DNA from: Paucibacter sp. DJ2R-2
GTDB taxonomy: Bacteria; Pseudomonadota; Gammaproteobacteria; Burkholderiales; Burkholderiaceae_C
Direction: 5' to 3'
Assembly: GCF_025717675.1 (NCBI RefSeq)
Contig: NZ_JAJIRT010000007.1
Coordinates: forward strand, 186,001 to 250,000
Length of the DNA: 64,000 nt
Part shown: one piece after another, positions 53,826 through 64,000 of the stretch
How the letters are laid out: every line of letters begins with the position of its first letter
How positions within the stretch are numbered: position 1 is the first letter of the stretch
Position numbers and translations under genes: made by a program
The notes under the pieces: model-generated
Database searches by the model: none
Seen by the model: only the letters and a program-made list of their open reading frames with translations
What the model was told of the DNA's origin: nothing

Positions 53826-54173
53826 CAGGCACCTTTTGAGAGTTGTGAGAAGCAAGCATGCACGAAATTGAGAAACCCACATCTCGATTTGATGTTCCGC
53901 TGAGCGGCACGCTGAGAGCGTGCCGCCCATCTGCGGGTCGCCCGCAGCTTACGCGATCTGGCGTTTTCGCGTGTCGCCACCGCGCCAATGCTGGGGCGGG
54001 TCAATCCTGTTGTAGTTTGCGCCAACAGGCGGCAAGCTGTAGGCGCACGAACCGAGCAATGTGCGTCGTCACACCCACGCCATCTCGGCGGCCTTCCCCA
54101 TCCTTCTCCCGCCCTCACCGCCCTCACCGCCTTCAGCCTGCCGTCAGCCGCTCATGGCAAGCTCAGCATCGCC
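53826..54173. other. Intergenic region with two hairpins
   Basis: A 348-bp space between divergent genes. Two perfect stems lie at 53904-53926 (GCGGCACGC/GCGTGCCGC) and 53931-53947 (CTGCGGG/CCCGCAG). They are in the upstream region of the binding-protein gene. No gene was found here. Confidence 0.4.
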
Positions 54174-54917
54174 ATGAAAATTGCCCTTATCTCTGACATT
54201 CATTCCAATGCGCAGGCTTTCGCCGCGGTGCTTGAGCATGCTCAGGCCCAGGGCGTCAATGACTACGCCTTGCTCGGCGATTTCGTCGGTTACGGCGGCG
54301 ACCCTGCCTGGGTGCTGGACAAGGTCGCCGACTTGGTCAGGCAAGGTGCCGCGGCCGTCATGGGCAACCACGATGCCGCCGTGGTGCAAGGCAGCTCCAG
54401 CAGCATGCGCGAGGACGCACGCCTGGCGGTGGAGTGGACCCATGCGCACCTGAACCCCGCGCAGCTCGACTTCTTGTCCAAGTTGCCGATGAGCGTCACC
54501 CGAGAAGATCGGCTCTACGTCCATGCCAATGCCTTCGACCCGGGCGGCTACGAATACATCCAGGGCCGCCTGGAAGCCATGCGCAGCCTGCATGCCACCG
54601 AATGCCGCTACACCTTCTGCGGCCATATGCACGAACCCATGCTCTACCACCTGAGCTCGACCGGCAAGGCGGGCGAGTTCACGCCCGCTGCGGGCGTCAC
54701 CATCCCCTTGCTGCCGAACCGCCAATGGCTGGCCATCCCGGGCTCCTGCGGCCAGCCACGCGACGGCAACCCGGCGGCCTGCTACGCCATCTTTGACAGT
54801 ACGGCCGGCGAGCTCAGCTTCCAGCGCGTGGCCTACGACGCCGAAGCCGCCGCCGCGCAAATCCGCGCCGCCGGCCTGCCCGAACGGCTGGCGGCCCGCC
54901 TGCTGCAAGGCGAGTAG
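54174..54917 (+). CDS. Metallophosphoesterase
   Basis: A 247-aa calcineurin-like phosphoesterase. Metal motifs are ISDIHSN, LLGDFVGYGGDP, MGNHDAAVV and FCGHMHEP, resembling PPP/ApaH-like enzymes. It may dephosphorylate proteins or nucleotides. It is directly upstream of the kinase-Usp gene (90 bp), so a phosphatase/kinase pair is possible. ATG 54174 is the canonical start. Confidence 0.87.
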   Translation: MKIALISDIHSNAQAFAAVLEHAQAQGVNDYALLGDFVGYGGDPAWVLDKVADLVRQGAAAVMGNHDAAVVQGSSSSMREDARLAVEWTHAHLNPAQLDFLSKLPMSVTREDRLYVHANAFDPGGYEYIQGRLEAMRSLHATECRYTFCGHMHEPMLYHLSSTGKAGEFTPAAGVTIPLLPNRQWLAIPGSCGQPRDGNPAACYAIFDSTAGELSFQRVAYDAEAAAAQIRAAGLPERLAARLLQGE

Positions 54918-55007
54918 CATCAGGGTCAAAGGCAAGACCTGACCCCATCCCGACAGGACCACGGCACCCGGCACCTTCACAGGCCTCCGAACAGGACTCT
55001 CTTCACC

Positions 55008-56483
55008 ATGCCCAGCTCCGATTCCGGCCCCCTCAGCACCCAGTTCATCTCGCCGCCCCTGGGGCCCTTGGAGCCGGGCATGGAGCTCGACGGTTTCCGG
55101 CTGGAGGAGCGCATGCATCAGGGTGGCATGGCCCATATCTGGCGCGTCACCCGGCTGCAAGCCAAGCCCGGTGAGGACTTCCCCCTGATCATGAAAGTGC
55201 CGCGCATCAAGGGCGGCGAGGACCCGGCCACCATCGTCGGCTTCGAGGTTGAGCAGATGCTGATGCCGGCGCTCAAAGGCCCACATGTGCCGCGCTTCGT
55301 CGCGCGCGGCGACTGGACACGACAAGCCTATATCGTCATGGAGCAGGTGCAGGGTCAGTCCTTGCGCCCGCGCCTGGACGAAGCTCCGCTGCCACTGGAC
55401 GAGGTGGTGGACATCGGCATCCGTGTCGCCACCGCCTTGCAGGACTTGCACCGCCAGCATGTGGTGCACCTGGACATCAAGCCCAGCAACATCATGTTCC
55501 GGCCGGATGGGCTGGCCGTGTTGGTCGACTTCGGGCTTTCGCGTCACGACCACCTGCCCGACCTGCTGGAGGAAGAGTTCTCCCTGCCCATGGGCACGGG
55601 GCCGTACATGTCGCCCGAACAGGTGCAGTTCGTGCGCAACGACCCACGCAGCGATCTGTTTGCCCTGGGCGTCATGCTCTACCACCTGGCCACCGGCGAG
55701 CGGCCTTTCGGCCAGCCCAGCTCGGTGCGCGGCTTGCGCCGCCGGCTCTACATCGAACCGGTACCACCGCGCGCCATCGACCCCGAACTGCCCCCATGGT
55801 TCCAGGAGGTGGTCTTGCATTGCCTGGAGGTCAAGCCCGAGCGCCGCTACCAAAGCGCGGCACAGCTGGTCCTGGATCTGCAACAACCCGAGGGCGTGAG
55901 CCTGACCCGCCGCGCCGAAAAGATGACGGGCAGCAGCAGCCTCAAGACCCTGAAGCGCTGGTTCTTCGCCCTCGGCTCGGAGCCGGCACCGCAGGCCACC
56001 GTCAGCAACCAGGTGACGCGCAGCCCCATCATCATGGCGGCAGTCGACACCCAGCACGCCACACCCGCCCTGCTCGACCAGTTGCGCGAGACCGTGCGCC
56101 GCATCGTCCAGACCGAGCCGGGCGCCCGTCTGGCCTGCGTCAGCGTGATGAAGACGGCCCGCATCGGCATGGACGAGCTGACCGACAAGGACGGCAAGAG
56201 CGTGCACGTGAAGCAGCTGATCGCCCTCAAGCATTGGGCGCGTCCGATCAGCAAGGCGCTGAATCTGGAGGACGGCCGCTTGACCTTCCATGTGCTTGAG
56301 GCGCCCGACGCGGCCACGGCCATCATCGAGTTTGCGGCCAAGAATGGCGCCGACCACATCGTCATGGGCGCACGCGGCGCTTCGGCCTTGCGACGCTATC
56401 TGGGCAGTGTCTCGGCCCAGGTGGTGACACAGTCGGAATGCTCGGTCACCGTGGTGCGCGAGCCGGCTGGCGCCGAGGCCTGA
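55008..56483 (+). CDS. Bifunctional serine/threonine protein kinase-universal stress protein
   Basis: A 491-aa fusion. Residues about 28-295 are a Hanks-type kinase with Lys63 (LIMKVP), catalytic loop HLDIKPSN (Asp156, Asn161), DFG Asp174 and GTGPYMSPEQ. The HRD motif is HLD, so activation is not of the RD type. Residues about 340-488 are a UspA domain with ATP-binding motif GARG-x8-GS. No membrane segment is evident, so it is cytosolic. It likely phosphorylates stress-response or metabolic targets; the partner phosphatase is encoded just upstream. Confidence 0.9.
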   Translation: MPSSDSGPLSTQFISPPLGPLEPGMELDGFRLEERMHQGGMAHIWRVTRLQAKPGEDFPLIMKVPRIKGGEDPATIVGFEVEQMLMPALKGPHVPRFVARGDWTRQAYIVMEQVQGQSLRPRLDEAPLPLDEVVDIGIRVATALQDLHRQHVVHLDIKPSNIMFRPDGLAVLVDFGLSRHDHLPDLLEEEFSLPMGTGPYMSPEQVQFVRNDPRSDLFALGVMLYHLATGERPFGQPSSVRGLRRRLYIEPVPPRAIDPELPPWFQEVVLHCLEVKPERRYQSAAQLVLDLQQPEGVSLTRRAEKMTGSSSLKTLKRWFFALGSEPAPQATVSNQVTRSPIIMAAVDTQHATPALLDQLRETVRRIVQTEPGARLACVSVMKTARIGMDELTDKDGKSVHVKQLIALKHWARPISKALNLEDGRLTFHVLEAPDAATAIIEFAAKNGADHIVMGARGASALRRYLGSVSAQVVTQSECSVTVVREPAGAEA

Positions 56484-56497
56484 ACGGACACCCAAGC

Positions 56498-56842
56498 ATG
56501 ACCGCCCCCGAAACCACGAACAACCCCTGCATTCCGTGCGGCGCCTGCTGCGCCAGTTTTCGCGTGGACTTCGCTCGGGAGGAACTGCAAAGCGAGGGCG
56601 GCTGCGTGCCCGACGGACTGACAGTGGAACTGACCGACACCCTGGCCCGCATGCGCGGCACCGACCACGCCCGGCCGCGCTGCGCCGCCCTGGTCGGCAC
56701 GGTGGGCCAGGCGGCCGGCTGCGGCATCTATGAATGGCGGCCCGGCCCTTGCCGGGAATTTGGCCTGCGCGCGCCCATGGGTATCGGCGACGAGGCCTGC
56801 GCGCTGGCGCGGGCAAAACATGGCTTGACGCCTCTGGCTTGA
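56498..56842 (+). CDS. YkgJ family cysteine cluster protein
   Basis: A 114-aa protein with a Cys cluster CIPCGACC (C-x2-C-x2-CC) at residues about 12-19, and further Cys in RCAALV, GCGIY and PCREFG. The cluster probably binds zinc or iron-sulfur. Function unknown. It lies 14 bp after the kinase-Usp gene and is probably co-transcribed. ATG 56498. Confidence 0.85.
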   Translation: MTAPETTNNPCIPCGACCASFRVDFAREELQSEGGCVPDGLTVELTDTLARMRGTDHARPRCAALVGTVGQAAGCGIYEWRPGPCREFGLRAPMGIGDEACALARAKHGLTPLA

Positions 56843-56856
56843 GGACCCAGCGCCGT

Positions 56857-58038
56857 TCAATGGAACATGTTCTTGCGAGATTTCAGCAAATCCATCTTGG
56901 CAGCGTAGAGCCGCTTGTCTCGTTCCGTGCTGCTGTTCTCCAAAGCCAAGACCATATGTTTGTGTGCGGTCTTGACATCGCCCAAGCCGTAGTTGGCCAA
57001 AGCCGCCCAAAAGTGGAATTCATGGAAAAACGCTGATCGGGCTAACTCACGGTCAAACAAGGCCTTGGCCTGCTGGTACTCCCCTCGTCGCATGGCAGCC
57101 ATACCTTCATCAAAAAACTTATAGGGCGGATGCGGTTGCAGCTCTCGCAGCTTGGCCGTCAGCAGGGCCGACTCCGAGCCGGGGCCGCCCTCGTCCAGCA
57201 CCAGCACCAGATTGGACAAGGCCTGGGTGTTGTCCGGCTCCTGGCGCAAGACATGGCGAAAGCTGGCCTGCGCCAGCTCGGGCAGACCGCGGCGCCGGTA
57301 GATCACACCGAGCGTGTTGTAGGCCGCCATCATGCGCGGGTCAGCCTTGAGCGAAGCACGCACCCACCAATAGGCATCGTCAATGGCGCCGGCGGCCAGG
57401 CTTTCAGCGGCGCGGTTGTTCATATACATGCCGATCACGGTCTGCTCATCGATCTCCCGGCTGCGCTGGCCGCGAATATCGGCGCCGGGCAGGAAGTCGA
57501 TGGTCAGTTGATCGGCCTCCATGGTAGTGAAGGCATGAACCTCGGGCTTGCGGCGCGCCAGCGTCAGGTTGACATGTCCGGTCAGGAAGTAGATATCGCC
57601 GTGCCGCGACCAGAAATCCTCGACATAGACGCTTTGGTAGCGCACCGGCAGCTGCAGATGCTTGGCGAACGCGCCGGTCATGATCACCAAGGACAGGCAG
57701 TTGCCGCGCCGCTGGGCGAAGGCCTCGGCGGCATTGCGGGTTCGGTCCGAGTCGTACTCGAGCTGCAACTGCCCCTTGGTGTAGAGCGAATCAAGCAAGG
57801 CATCGCGCGGACCGCGGTTGCGGATCTGGAAGGCGATCTCTCGGTCCAGATAGTCGCGCATGGCCGGGCTCAGGGCGAAGACCTGCTCCGGGTCCATGTT
57901 CATGGTGCTGGGCTTGAAGAGCTGGTCATGGAACAGCTCCTGCAAGGGCGCGTGTGGCGGCGGTGCGACCGTGGCGCAAGCCCCCAGCAGCAGGGTGCAC
58001 AGCAAGACCGAAAGCGTACGCAAGGCAAGCATATTCAT
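56857..58038 (-). CDS. TPR and transglutaminase-like lipoprotein
   Basis: A 393-aa protein with lipobox LLLGACATV (Cys about residue 21). The first part has a transglutaminase-like stretch (RNAAEAFAQRRGNCLSLVIMTGAFAKHL) with RGNCLS. The second part has TPR-like repeats (NTLGVIYRRRGLPELAQASFRHVLRQEPDN). Strong ribosome-binding site AAGGAAGAG before ATG 58038. Role unknown; envelope-located by inference. Confidence 0.82.
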   Translation of the reverse strand: MNMLALRTLSVLLCTLLLGACATVAPPPHAPLQELFHDQLFKPSTMNMDPEQVFALSPAMRDYLDREIAFQIRNRGPRDALLDSLYTKGQLQLEYDSDRTRNAAEAFAQRRGNCLSLVIMTGAFAKHLQLPVRYQSVYVEDFWSRHGDIYFLTGHVNLTLARRKPEVHAFTTMEADQLTIDFLPGADIRGQRSREIDEQTVIGMYMNNRAAESLAAGAIDDAYWWVRASLKADPRMMAAYNTLGVIYRRRGLPELAQASFRHVLRQEPDNTQALSNLVLVLDEGGPGSESALLTAKLRELQPHPPYKFFDEGMAAMRRGEYQQAKALFDRELARSAFFHEFHFWAALANYGLGDVKTAHKHMVLALENSSTERDKRLYAAKMDLLKSRKNMFH

Positions 58039-58204
58039 GGCTCTTCCTTTCCCGAAACCCCGCGAGGCCACGAAGGCCACGCAAGGCTCCACAAGGCCAG
58101 ACCCCAGCAAACGGCAGGGTCCAACGCTTCAAAGTGTAGTCATCAGCCTAGCGCCTTCAGCCCCAGATGAATACCCATGACTTCTGGCTGCAAGCCGCCC
58201 CGAT

Positions 58205-59002
58205 TCACAGCCAGGCTTGCAACCAGCCCAGACCCTCTGACGTGGCATGAGGCCGCTGGCCGCGAGCGGGCCGGTACTCGCAGCCGATCCAGGCCGGGTA
58301 GCCCAGTTGGTCCAGCAGCTGAAACAGGTAGCGGTAGTTCAGCTCGCCGACATCAGGCTCATGACGCTCGGGCACGCCGGCCACCTGGATGTGGCCGATA
58401 CGGCCACCAGCCAGGTAGCGGCGGATCTTGCTGGCCAGATCGCCCTCGCTGACCTGCAGGTGGTACAGGTCCATTTGCACCATGACATGGGGCGAGCCGA
58501 TCTCGTCCAGCAGGGCGTGGGCTTGCGCCTGCCGGTTCAGAAAGTAGCCGGGCATGTCTCGCTCGTTGATCGGCTCGATCATGATTTGCACGCCCTGCCA
58601 GGCCGCTGCCGCTGCGGCATAACGCAGATTCTCCAGGTAGGTGGAATGGCAGTCCTCCGGCCTCTGATTCGAAGGCACGACACCCGCCATGACATGGATG
58701 CGCGAGCAAGTCAGTGCCTGCGCAAAGGCCAGGGCTTGGTGGATGCCAGCCCGGAACTCGACCTCGCGGCCGGGCAGACAAGCCAGCCCCCGCTCGCCCG
58801 CATCCCAATCACCCGGAGGGGCATTGAAGAGCACCTGTTGAAGCTGATTTTCATGCAGCCGGGCGGCCAACTCCTCGGGCGCAAAGGCATAAGGGAACAG
58901 GAACTCGACCGCCTGGAAGCCATCGCGCGCGGCGGCGGCAAAGCGGTCGAGGAAATCCAGCTCGGTGTAAAGCATGGACAGATTGGCAGCAAAGCGGGGC
59001 AT
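58205..59002 (-). CDS. hyi: Hydroxypyruvate isomerase family protein
   Basis: A 265-aa TIM-barrel isomerase related to Hyi/OtnI, interconverting hydroxypyruvate and tartronate semialdehyde or a similar pair. [35 protein letters not shown] starts the barrel; [13 protein letters not shown] and WIGCEYRPA carry the metal-binding Glu residues. ATG 59002. No glyoxylate genes are adjacent, so substrate is uncertain. Confidence 0.87.
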   Translation of the reverse strand: MPRFAANLSMLYTELDFLDRFAAAARDGFQAVEFLFPYAFAPEELAARLHENQLQQVLFNAPPGDWDAGERGLACLPGREVEFRAGIHQALAFAQALTCSRIHVMAGVVPSNQRPEDCHSTYLENLRYAAAAAAWQGVQIMIEPINERDMPGYFLNRQAQAHALLDEIGSPHVMVQMDLYHLQVSEGDLASKIRRYLAGGRIGHIQVAGVPERHEPDVGELNYRYLFQLLDQLGYPAWIGCEYRPARGQRPHATSEGLGWLQAWL

Positions 59003-59079
59003 GGCAGGTCCGGGCAGCAAGCAGTTTGGTAACCCGATTGATTGTGTCCCGCCAGTCCGGACTCACTAAGATGCCCGCC

Positions 59080-59451
59080 ATGAAACTCGCACTGATCGCC
59101 CACGACGGCAAGAAAAACGAGATGGTCGCCCTGGCGGCCGAGTTCAAGACCTTTTTGCAGGGCTGCCAGCTGATGGCCACCGGCACCACCGGCGGCCGCC
59201 TGGTGGCCGAACTGGGCCTGAGCGTGGAGCGCCTGCTCAGCGGCCCGCATGGTGGCGATTTGCAGATCGGCGCGCGCCTGGCCGTAGGCGAGGTGGATGC
59301 CGTGATCTTTCTGCGCGACCCGATGACTCCGCAGCCGCATGAGCCCGACATCAACGCCCTGGTGCGCGCCTGCGACGTGCACAACGTGCCCTGCGCCACC
59401 AACACGGCCGGCGCGCGGCTGATGCTGGAGCGCTGGGCTCAGCTGGGCTGA
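59080..59451 (+). CDS. mgsA: Methylglyoxal synthase
   Basis: A 123-aa enzyme that turns dihydroxyacetone phosphate into methylglyoxal. [79 protein letters not shown] are diagnostic, with catalytic Asp in GGDLQ and DPMTPQ. ATG at 59080 (or 59071, three codons earlier). It is followed at once by a long palindrome. Confidence 0.93.
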   Translation: MKLALIAHDGKKNEMVALAAEFKTFLQGCQLMATGTTGGRLVAELGLSVERLLSGPHGGDLQIGARLAVGEVDAVIFLRDPMTPQPHEPDINALVRACDVHNVPCATNTAGARLMLERWAQLG

Positions 59452-59462
59452 AAGCGAGCCGA

Positions 59463-59607
59463 CTCAGAGCTTGAGAATTTTTGTAGCGAGCGGCTGTCAT
59501 GCGAGGCGGACGGAGCGCAGGAACCGGAACGTACTAGCTGTACGTGAGGATTCTGAGCACCGGACCAACGACGCATGGCAGTCGCGCAGCAAAAAATTCA
59601 CAAGCTC

Positions 59608-59611
<4 letters not shown>
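59463..59611. repeat. 149-bp imperfect palindrome
   Basis: The two halves are near-complementary around 59537, with core ACGTAC-tagct-GTACGT (59529-59545) and outer arms CAGAGCTTG/CAAGCTCTC. It lies between convergent mgsA and pulA, and its right arm reaches into the pulA stop. It looks like a REP/MITE-like element or a bidirectional terminator. Other genomic copies cannot be checked here. Confidence 0.75.
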
Positions 59612-62421
<2,810 letters not shown>

Positions 62422-62587
62422 CGACAGCAATCCGTTCGGTGCAATGTGTGAAGTCGCTGCGCCCACATGATCCGCAGCCCGACGCCAAAATAGTAGCAAA
62501 ACTACATCAATAGCAACAGCACGGATTCCATGAGCCTCACAAAGCATCTAAGCTTTTCATCATTGAAATTTTGTCGAGGCGCGCCCC
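62422..62587. promoter_or_regulatory. Shared divergent promoter region of pulA and the GH13 gene
   Basis: This AT-richer spacer contains TAGTAGCAAAACTAC (GTAG/CTAC arms, 62493-62505) and TTTCA-TCAT-TGAAA (62555-62568), both candidate operators, plus TAGCAA repeats. No clear sigma-70 elements were assigned. Confidence 0.35.
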
Positions 62588-64000
62588 ATGAAACGTAATT
62601 CAATTACAAAATCTGAAAGCCGCCTTCCAAGGCTGAGACGCCTGCTCCCCAGCCTGGCACTCGGTGCCGCCCTGGTCAGCGGCACCAGCCTGGCCGCCCC
62701 GCCGGTGGATCTGTCCCTCGTGCCCCCTCGCCCCAAGGCCAGCACCCTGCCCCCGGGCTGGGAACATGGCGCCTTCATGGAAATCTTCGTGCGCGGCTAC
62801 CAGGACAGCGATGGCGATGGCATCGGCGACTTGCGCGGCCTGATCCAGCGCCTGGACTATCTCAAAGATTTGGGCATCAGCGGCATCTGGCTGATGCCCA
62901 TCACCGCCAGCGCCGACCACGACCATGGCTATGCCACCACCGACTTCCGCCGCATCGAGTCCCAGTACGGCAGCCTGCGCGATTTCGACGAGCTGATCCG
63001 TCAGGCCCACCGGCGCGGCATCGGCGTCATCATCGACTATGTGATCAACCACGCCTCGCACGAACACCCGCTGTTCCAGCAGGCGCTGAAAGATCGCCGC
63101 AGCCCCTACCGCGACTGGTTTGTCTGGCAGGACAGTGAGCCCCAGGGCTGGGACATCTGGGGCAAGAACCCCTGGACCGTGGCCACCTCGGCCGCCGATG
63201 GGAGCAAGCTGGGCGCCTACTTCGGCACCTTCGGCCCGCACATGCCGGATTTCAATCTACGCCACCCGGCCGTGCTCGACTACCACCGCAGCAGCCTGCG
63301 CTTCTGGCTGAACCGCGGTCTGGACGGCTTCCGGCTCGACGCCGTGCCGCACCTGATCGAGAACAACGCCGTCGACTGGAACGACCAACCCGAGAGCCGC
63401 CGCCTGAGCCGCGAGCTGCAAGCCCTGATCAAGCAATACCCGCGCCGCCATGTGGTCTGCGAAGCGACCGCCAACCCGCAGCAGTACGCCCGCCCCGAGG
63501 TCTGCGGCAGCGCTTTCGCCTTCGGCCTTGAAGCGCAGATGATCAAGGCCGCGCGCGGCGAGGCCGCTGCCGTGGGCGAGATCGCCCGCATCCTGAGCCA
63601 GGCCCCGAGCACCATGGCCAATGTGCTGGCCAACCACGACATCTTTGCCGGCTCGCGCGTCTGGGACCAGCTCGGTGGCGACGAGGCACGCTACAAGCTG
63701 GCGGCAGCCAGCTACCTGCTCGCGCCGGGCACGCCCTTCATCTACTACGGCGAAGAGATCGGCATGGCCGGCGTCTCGCAGCTGCCCGGCGACGAGCCCC
63801 TGCGGGCCCCCATGAGCTGGACGGCTGACATCAGCGGCTTCACTTCCAGCGCCACGCCCTACCGCCCGCTTTCACCCAATGCCGCCAGCCACAACGCCGC
63901 CGCGCAGGCGCGCGATCCTGGCTCGCTGCTGAACTTCTACAAAGCCATGATCGCCCTGCGCCGCCAGCTGCCCTCGATCGCGCGCGGCAGCTTCATCCAG
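62588..64000 (+). CDS. Secreted GH13 alpha-amylase/alpha-glucosidase, 5' part
   Basis: The frame is open from ATG 62588 to the window end (471 codons) and continues beyond. A signal peptide (LPSLALGAALVSGTSLAA) leads to a GH13 barrel: EIFVRGYQDSDGDGIGDLRGL, VIIDYVINHASHEHPLF, nucleophile Asp251 in GFRLDAVPH, acid/base Glu292 in VVCEATAN and Asp351 in LANHDIF. It is likely an alpha-glucosidase or amylase acting with pullulanase on starch or glycogen. Confidence 0.9.
   Translation, partial: MKRNSITKSESRLPRLRRLLPSLALGAALVSGTSLAAPPVDLSLVPPRPKASTLPPGWEHGAFMEIFVRGYQDSDGDGIGDLRGLIQRLDYLKDLGISGIWLMPITASADHDHGYATTDFRRIESQYGSLRDFDELIRQAHRRGIGVIIDYVINHASHEHPLFQQALKDRRSPYRDWFVWQDSEPQGWDIWGKNPWTVATSAADGSKLGAYFGTFGPHMPDFNLRHPAVLDYHRSSLRFWLNRGLDGFRLDAVPHLIENNAVDWNDQPESRRLSRELQALIKQYPRRHVVCEATANPQQYARPEVCGSAFAFGLEAQMIKAARGEAAAVGEIARILSQAPSTMANVLANHDIFAGSRVWDQLGGDEARYKLAAASYLLAPGTPFIYYGEEIGMAGVSQLPGDEPLRAPMSWTADISGFTSSATPYRPLSPNAASHNAAAQARDPGSLLNFYKAMIALRRQLPSIARGSFIQ

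Noticed and set aside
54144-56816. 890-aa open frame on the minus strand
   Set aside because: It runs antisense through the phosphoesterase, kinase-Usp and YkgJ genes, all with clear family motifs; long antisense frames are expected in high-GC codon use and this one has no recognisable domain.

Overview
The window is high-GC bacterial chromosome with densely packed genes on both strands. I infer a betaproteobacterium of the order Burkholderiales, probably near Roseateles/Paucibacter/Mitsuaria. The main reasons are gene neighbourhoods typical of that group: hda-HAD phosphatase-pcnB-folK, rpsP-rimM-trmD-rplS, a DUF3579 gene next to argD-argF, and a serine/threonine kinase fused to a universal stress protein. 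No rRNA, tRNA, CRISPR array, prophage or recognisable transposase was seen. Most of the window is ordinary core chromosome with a few accessory islands.

Layout. 1-6.6 kb (+): the end of a transglutaminase-like membrane protein, lytic transglycosylase MltB, then small secreted or enzymatic proteins (GNAT, VOC, GFA, glutaminyl cyclase). 6.6-12.6 kb (-): an ECF-type sigma factor with a small membrane protein, an AraC-type membrane regulator with an exported DJ-1/PfpI fusion, and ComEC. 12.8-15.1 kb (+): RidA, DsbB and a UbiM-like hydroxylase. 15.1-22.2 kb (-): a His-rich secreted protein, gamma-glutamyltransferase, the DUF1800/DUF1501 pair and a 3-oxoacid CoA-transferase (scoAB). 22.4-28.8 kb (+): a seven-gene run containing two diverged copies of an outer-membrane-barrel plus dual-domain periplasmic-binding-protein pair, two hotdog thioesterases and a PAS-LuxR regulator.

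28.8-34.5 kb: an MFS transporter, then creatininase-like, tyrosine phosphatase, rluA, DUF938 methyltransferase, SDR and Tim44-like genes. 34.6-39.9 kb (-): an EF-hand-like secreted protein, a CobD/CbiB-like protein, a NUDIX hydrolase and the ribosomal/tRNA-modification cluster rplS-trmD-rimM-rpsP. 39.9-47.6 kb: GNAT and TM2 genes (+), then folK, pcnB, a HAD phosphatase, hda, SirB1 and murJ (-), and rpsT (+). 47.7-53.8 kb: a hydrolase and M14 peptidase (-), argD-argF (+) with a duplicated argF 3' end, and a solute-binding protein (-). 54.2-59.5 kb: phosphoesterase, kinase-Usp fusion and YkgJ (+), a TPR lipoprotein and hydroxypyruvate isomerase (-), and mgsA (+). 59.6-64 kb: divergent pullulanase and GH13 amylase genes for alpha-glucan use.

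The best candidate for an undescribed system is the 22.3-28.8 kb locus. A divergent promoter region with a perfect inverted repeat separates scoAB from the barrel/binding-protein operon. The gene content suggests capture and CoA-linked handling of an organic acid or similar solute, but the substrate cannot be read from sequence. Other points of interest are a 149-bp palindrome after mgsA, the argF 3'-end duplication enclosing a hairpin-rich spacer, a separate promoter and structured leader for rplS, and the phosphatase/kinase-Usp pair.
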